Assembly (NCBI GenBank): GCA_042408955.1
Contig: JBHOQQ010000046.1
Location: forward strand, 1-64,000
Reading direction: 5' to 3'
Length of the DNA stretch: 64,000 nucleotides
Origin: CALGSZ01 sp042408955
GTDB lineage: Bacteria; Chloroflexota; Chloroflexia; Thermomicrobiales; UBA6265
Below the pieces are notes generated by a model. It was given only the letters and a program-made list of their open reading frames with translations. It did not search any database and was not told the DNA's origin. Each line of letters starts with the position of its first letter. The first letter of the stretch is position 1. The translations under genes were made by a program, and so were the position numbers. Positions 60,983 through 64,000 of this stretch are shown here, one piece after another.

Positions 60983-62590
60983 ATGAATACCGAATCACCG
61001 ATCAGCGAGCAGAAGCCCTCGGAGCAGAAGTATGACGCCATCGTCATTGGCTCGGGCCACAACGGCCTGATCGCCGCCGGCTATCTCGCAAAGCACGGCA
61101 AGCGCGTGCTGGTGCTCGAACGGCGCGACGTCATCGGCGGCGCCACGGTGACCGAGGAATTCTGGCCCGGATATCACTTATCAACGTGCTCCTATGTCTG
61201 CAGCCTGTTGTTGCCAGAAGTAGTGCATGATCTTGAGCTCAAGCGCCACGGCTACCACGTCCGGCCGTTCGAGCCGACCTATTTCTGCCCCTTCCCCGAC
61301 GGCCGCTATTTGATGACCTTCCTCGACGGCGAGCGGACGCGCGCGGAGATCGCCAAGTTCTCGAAAAACGACGCCCGCGCTTACGGTGCCTACTGGGAGA
61401 TGTGGGACCGCATCGTTGCTCGCATGCGCCCGCTGATGCTCCGCCCCGCTCCCTCCTGGGACGACATTGCACGCGCGTTCTCCGGGCCACAAGGGCTGGA
61501 CGACTGGCGCACGCTGACGATGGCGAGCATCGCCGAGGTGCTCGACCGCTTCTTTGAGTCAGAAGAAATCAAGGCGCCGCTCTGCACCGGTGGCGTGATC
61601 GGCGTCAACGCCGGCCCCCGCACGCCGGGCACCGCTTATGTCAAATTCCATCACCTAATCGGGAACCTCAATGGGCACCAGGGAGCCTGGGGCTTTGTCA
61701 AAGGTGGCATGGGTTCGATTGCTAAGGCGCTCGCCTCATTCGGACGCGAGCATGGCGTCGAAATCATCACCAGCGCCGAGGTTGCCGAGATTGACATCCA
61801 CCATGGCAAGGCACGTGGCGTCCGGCTGCTGGACGGCCGCCGCTTCGAGGCTGGTGTCATCTTGTCCAATGCCGATCCACACCGGACCTTCCTCGGCATG
61901 GTCGGGGAGCGCCATCTCCCGTCGGACTTCGTCGAGGGCATCAAGCGGCTGAAGGTCAAAGGTTCAGTGGTCAAGGTTCTGCTCGCGCTTGGCGAATTGC
62001 CGAACTTCACGTGCTATCCGGGCACTGAGGTAGGACCGCAGCACACCGGCGGCATCACTATCAACCCGTCGGTGGATTACCTGGAGCGTGCCTGGGATGA
62101 CTGCAAACGCGGTCACCCCTCTCGCCGTCCCTTCATGGACTGCTACATCCAAACGGCGACGGAGGACGGTCTGGCCCCGGCCGGCAAGCACACGCTGAGC
62201 ATGTTCGTCCAATATGCGCCGTACGATCTCGCCGAGGGGACGTGGAAAGAGCGGCGCGACGAGATCGGGAAGACCATCATCGAGACCTTCGCTCAATACG
62301 CGCCGAACCTGCCCAGCGCGATCGAGCACATGGAGGTGCTCGGACCACCAGACATCGAACGGATCATCGGCATCACTGGTGGCAACATCTTCCACGGCGA
62401 GATCATGCCGGATCAAATGTTCGGCTTCCGTCCCGTCCCCGGTTACGCCGACTACCGCACCCCGGTCGAAGGCTTGTACCTCTGCGGGAGTGGCGCCTGG
62501 CCTGGTGGCGCCGTCTTTGGCGCTCCCGGCCGTAATTGTGCGCTTGAAGTGCTCCGCGACCTGGGCGGCGACGTTCCCAATCTCGCATAA
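60983..62590 (+). CDS. FAD-dependent oxidoreductase, PYROXD2/phytoene-desaturase-like, 535 aa
   Basis: A flavin amine oxidase/carotenoid desaturase-superfamily enzyme. The dinucleotide-binding motif is DAIVIGSGHNGLIAAGYLAKHGKRVLVLERR (GxGxNGL). STCSYVCSLL and the middle WGFVKGGMGSIAKALASFGREHG are typical of the PYROXD2 branch. The C-terminal FAD-contact motif is GLYLCGSGAWPGGAVFGAPGRNCA. The length matches PYROXD2 homologues. The substrate is unknown; no carotenoid gene is adjacent. ATG 60983 was chosen. Frames further upstream overlap the preceding gene. Confidence 0.92.
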   Translation: MNTESPISEQKPSEQKYDAIVIGSGHNGLIAAGYLAKHGKRVLVLERRDVIGGATVTEEFWPGYHLSTCSYVCSLLLPEVVHDLELKRHGYHVRPFEPTYFCPFPDGRYLMTFLDGERTRAEIAKFSKNDARAYGAYWEMWDRIVARMRPLMLRPAPSWDDIARAFSGPQGLDDWRTLTMASIAEVLDRFFESEEIKAPLCTGGVIGVNAGPRTPGTAYVKFHHLIGNLNGHQGAWGFVKGGMGSIAKALASFGREHGVEIITSAEVAEIDIHHGKARGVRLLDGRRFEAGVILSNADPHRTFLGMVGERHLPSDFVEGIKRLKVKGSVVKVLLALGELPNFTCYPGTEVGPQHTGGITINPSVDYLERAWDDCKRGHPSRRPFMDCYIQTATEDGLAPAGKHTLSMFVQYAPYDLAEGTWKERRDEIGKTIIETFAQYAPNLPSAIEHMEVLGPPDIERIIGITGGNIFHGEIMPDQMFGFRPVPGYADYRTPVEGLYLCGSGAWPGGAVFGAPGRNCALEVLRDLGGDVPNLA

Positions 62591-62963
62591 CCCGGAGGAT
62601 TGCTGGATGACGAGACCGCCTCAGCGGGTCGTCGCCCTCGTACGGGAAGCGCTCTGAGTGATCGGCTCCATGATCTCGCGGAAATTGTCGGGAACCACCT
62701 AAGCCGGACCAGCCGAAGCCAGCTTACCTCCCAGGTGACCTCTCGGATCCTATCGTTGGGTCGTTGATGGCGCGGGCCTTAGGCCCTGCTCTCTCCTATC
62801 GGGACAAGGCTCACGCAGCGAAGTCCCCCCAAAGGGCCTGAGACGATACGACACCCGACACTACCGAGTCGGCTTCGGCTGGGTTGCTGGCTCAGCACGG
62901 GGACTGCCCAGCGCGAGACGCGGCAACGCCCAGGACCGTGACGATCGAGGCTGGCTGTGTCGT
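62591..62963. other. Intergenic region before the GH2 gene (373 bases)
   Basis: No gene is supported. A 16-codon open frame at 62607-62657 follows GGAGG but is too short to call. GGGCC-TTA-GGCCC near 62787 is a small hairpin. It separates the oxidoreductase from the convergent GH2 gene. Confidence 0.4.
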
Positions 62964-64000
62964 TCAGGACGGACTGGTGGGCGCGGCCTGCGCCGCGGCG
63001 ATCGCGTCGCTCGGGATCGCCTTCGATGGCCGCGACGTGATCGCCCGCACCGCCGCCGGATCGAACTTCGGCACCCGCTCGGCGGTGAGCAGGCCATTGC
63101 GTTCCTGCTCGGTGTCTGTCAGTTGCGTGTAGCAAAATCCCGCAATCGTCGGGCAGTCGAGCACCGCGCCAACAAGATCAGCGTAGCGCGCGAGAAACGC
63201 ATCCTTCCCGCGAACGGTGCCGTATCCGAACGCGCCCTCTCCCGCCTCATCGGCGTCGAGGATTCCACCAAACTCGGTCAGCATGACCGGCTGTCCCCGG
63301 TGTCGAAAGCCTGGGAGAACGATGGGATGGGGTCCAGGCTGCACGTCCTGCAGGGTCCGCTCCACGGCTTCAGCAGAGCCGTAGCGCTCCCGCAGCACGT
63401 TTCCCTCGGCGGCGTAGTCGTGGATGCCAAGGATGTCGGTGACAAGGTGCTCCCAGCCGTCGTTGGCAACGACGGGCCGCGTCGGGTCGAGCGTTTTTGT
63501 CAGCCAGTAGAGACTTTGGACGAACGCCTGCTGCGCTGGGTCGCGCGCAACATTGGGCACGCCCCAGCTTTCGTTGATCGGAACCCAGGCGACGATGCAT
63601 GGATGACTGAAGTCGCGGCGCAGCACGGCGATCCACTCGTTGATCAGCCGTTCAGCCGCGGCCGGCGTGAAGACGTAGGCGTTGGCCATCTCGCCCCAGA
63701 CGAGCAGTCCCAGCCGGTCGCACCAAGCGAGAAAGCGCGGATCTTCAACCTTCTGATGGATGCGAACGCCGTTGAAGCCGAGCTCCTTTGCCAGCTCTAC
63801 TTCGCGCCGGAGCGCCTGCTCAGAGGGCGCGGCCAGGTGTGATTCCGGCCAGTAGCCCTGCTCCAGGGCAAACCGCAGATAATACGGCCGGCCATTCAGG
63901 AGAAAGCGGCCGTCCGCCACGCCGACGCTGCGCAGCCCAGCGTAACTGCGAACCGCGTCGATTACCCGATCCTCATCGAGCAGCATAAGCTCCGCCTCGA
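62964..64000 (-). CDS. Glycoside hydrolase family 2 (beta-galactosidase/glucuronidase-like), 5' end beyond the window
   Basis: The C-terminal catalytic TIM-barrel part of a GH2 enzyme. FLLNGRPYYLRFALEQGYWPES leads into the barrel, and LGFNGVRIHQKVEDPRFLAWCDRLGLLVWGEM (key GVRIHQKVEDPR) follows. The acid/base Glu is in VPINESWGVPN and the nucleophile Glu in VMLTEFGGILD. The frame is open to the right edge, so the sugar-binding and immunoglobulin-like N domains lie outside. No carbohydrate transporter is adjacent in the visible part. The substrate could be a beta-galactoside, mannoside or glucuronide. Confidence 0.9.
   Translation of the reverse strand, partial: EAELMLLDEDRVIDAVRSYAGLRSVGVADGRFLLNGRPYYLRFALEQGYWPESHLAAPSEQALRREVELAKELGFNGVRIHQKVEDPRFLAWCDRLGLLVWGEMANAYVFTPAAAERLINEWIAVLRRDFSHPCIVAWVPINESWGVPNVARDPAQQAFVQSLYWLTKTLDPTRPVVANDGWEHLVTDILGIHDYAAEGNVLRERYGSAEAVERTLQDVQPGPHPIVLPGFRHRGQPVMLTEFGGILDADEAGEGAFGYGTVRGKDAFLARYADLVGAVLDCPTIAGFCYTQLTDTEQERNGLLTAERVPKFDPAAVRAITSRPSKAIPSDAIAAAQAAPTSPS

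Noticed and set aside
62607..62657. 16-codon frame preceded by GGAGG
   Set aside because: Too short and featureless to call; the site is expected by chance at this GC content.
1..64000. tRNA, rRNA, CRISPR array, transposon or prophage
   Set aside because: No cloverleaf with a T-loop, no rRNA signature, no regularly spaced repeats, and no transposase, integrase or phage structural gene was found on either strand.

Overview
The window looks like a high-GC chromosome segment from a Chloroflexota bacterium, most likely class Thermomicrobia (Sphaerobacter/Nitrolancea-like). This is an inference. It rests on a large Gram-positive-type SRP RNA, a clade-II-like nitrous oxide reductase cluster, twin-arginine leaders of the form ITRRxF/A on an oligopeptide-binding protein and a ferritin-like protein, many ATGA-overlapping gene pairs, and Pro/Ser/Ala/Thr-rich linkers on exported proteins. 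murI and an L,D-transpeptidase suggest a peptidoglycan-containing wall. No phage, transposase, integrase, tRNA or rRNA was seen.

Layout. 1-142: 5' half of the SRP RNA (minus strand, cut by the window edge). 0.3-6.8 kb: small hypotheticals, a 2Fe-2S ferredoxin, a probable frameshifted gene, a dUTPase-like protein, an MFS exporter, moaA, a 2-hydroxyacid dehydrogenase and a DUF4258-like gene. 6.9-10.5 kb (minus): a compact operon of a cyanophycin-synthetase-like Mur ligase without its ATP-grasp domain, a PIG-L deacetylase and a galactokinase-like GHMP kinase. 10.6-15.1 kb: a CPBP protease divergent from parB, then an ATGA-coupled three-gene operon (MFS, 109 aa, membrane-anchored 239 aa). 15.4-19.9 kb (plus): prfB with its programmed +1 frameshift, overlapped by an MA-clan peptidase, then fixX, a thioredoxin-like 2Fe-2S protein and a PAP2 membrane enzyme. 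19.9-28.1 kb: a persulfide-dioxygenase/rhodanese fusion, an SRAP protein, a 1150-aa REC-PAS-GAF-GGDEF-EAL protein with a degenerate EAL domain, a small membrane protein, a Tat-exported ferritin-like protein and a Thr/Pro-tailed membrane protein. 28.3-30.6 kb (minus): an ABC-2 exporter pair separated by a G-rich spacer.

30.9-38.1 kb (minus) is the main metabolic locus: nosZ, a NosB-position membrane protein, nosD, nosF, nosY, nosL and a lipoprotein cytochrome c. Together these would make, metallate and feed electrons to periplasmic N2O reductase. Tandem intrinsic terminators lie directly after nosZ, so nosZ and its maturation genes probably reach different transcript levels. Upstream lie a frameshifted oligopeptide-binding protein and a cupredoxin-like secreted protein.

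41.8-64 kb: small proteins, a GNAT acetyltransferase, an S9-peptidase-like protein lacking its catalytic serine, a PQQ-type sugar dehydrogenase, a GT39-like membrane glycosyltransferase, murI, a UDP-glucuronate-decarboxylase-like SDR, a DUF1684 protein, lon, a LOG-family protein, recJ, an L,D-transpeptidase, a PYROXD2-like oxidoreductase and a GH2 glycosidase cut by the right edge.

The least expected items are the ATP-grasp-less CphA-like ligase operon, two isolated 36-nt CRISPR-repeat-like elements with no array or cas genes, the degenerate EAL domain, the S9 pseudo-peptidase, the tandem terminators inside the nos locus and the G-quadruplex-prone spacer.
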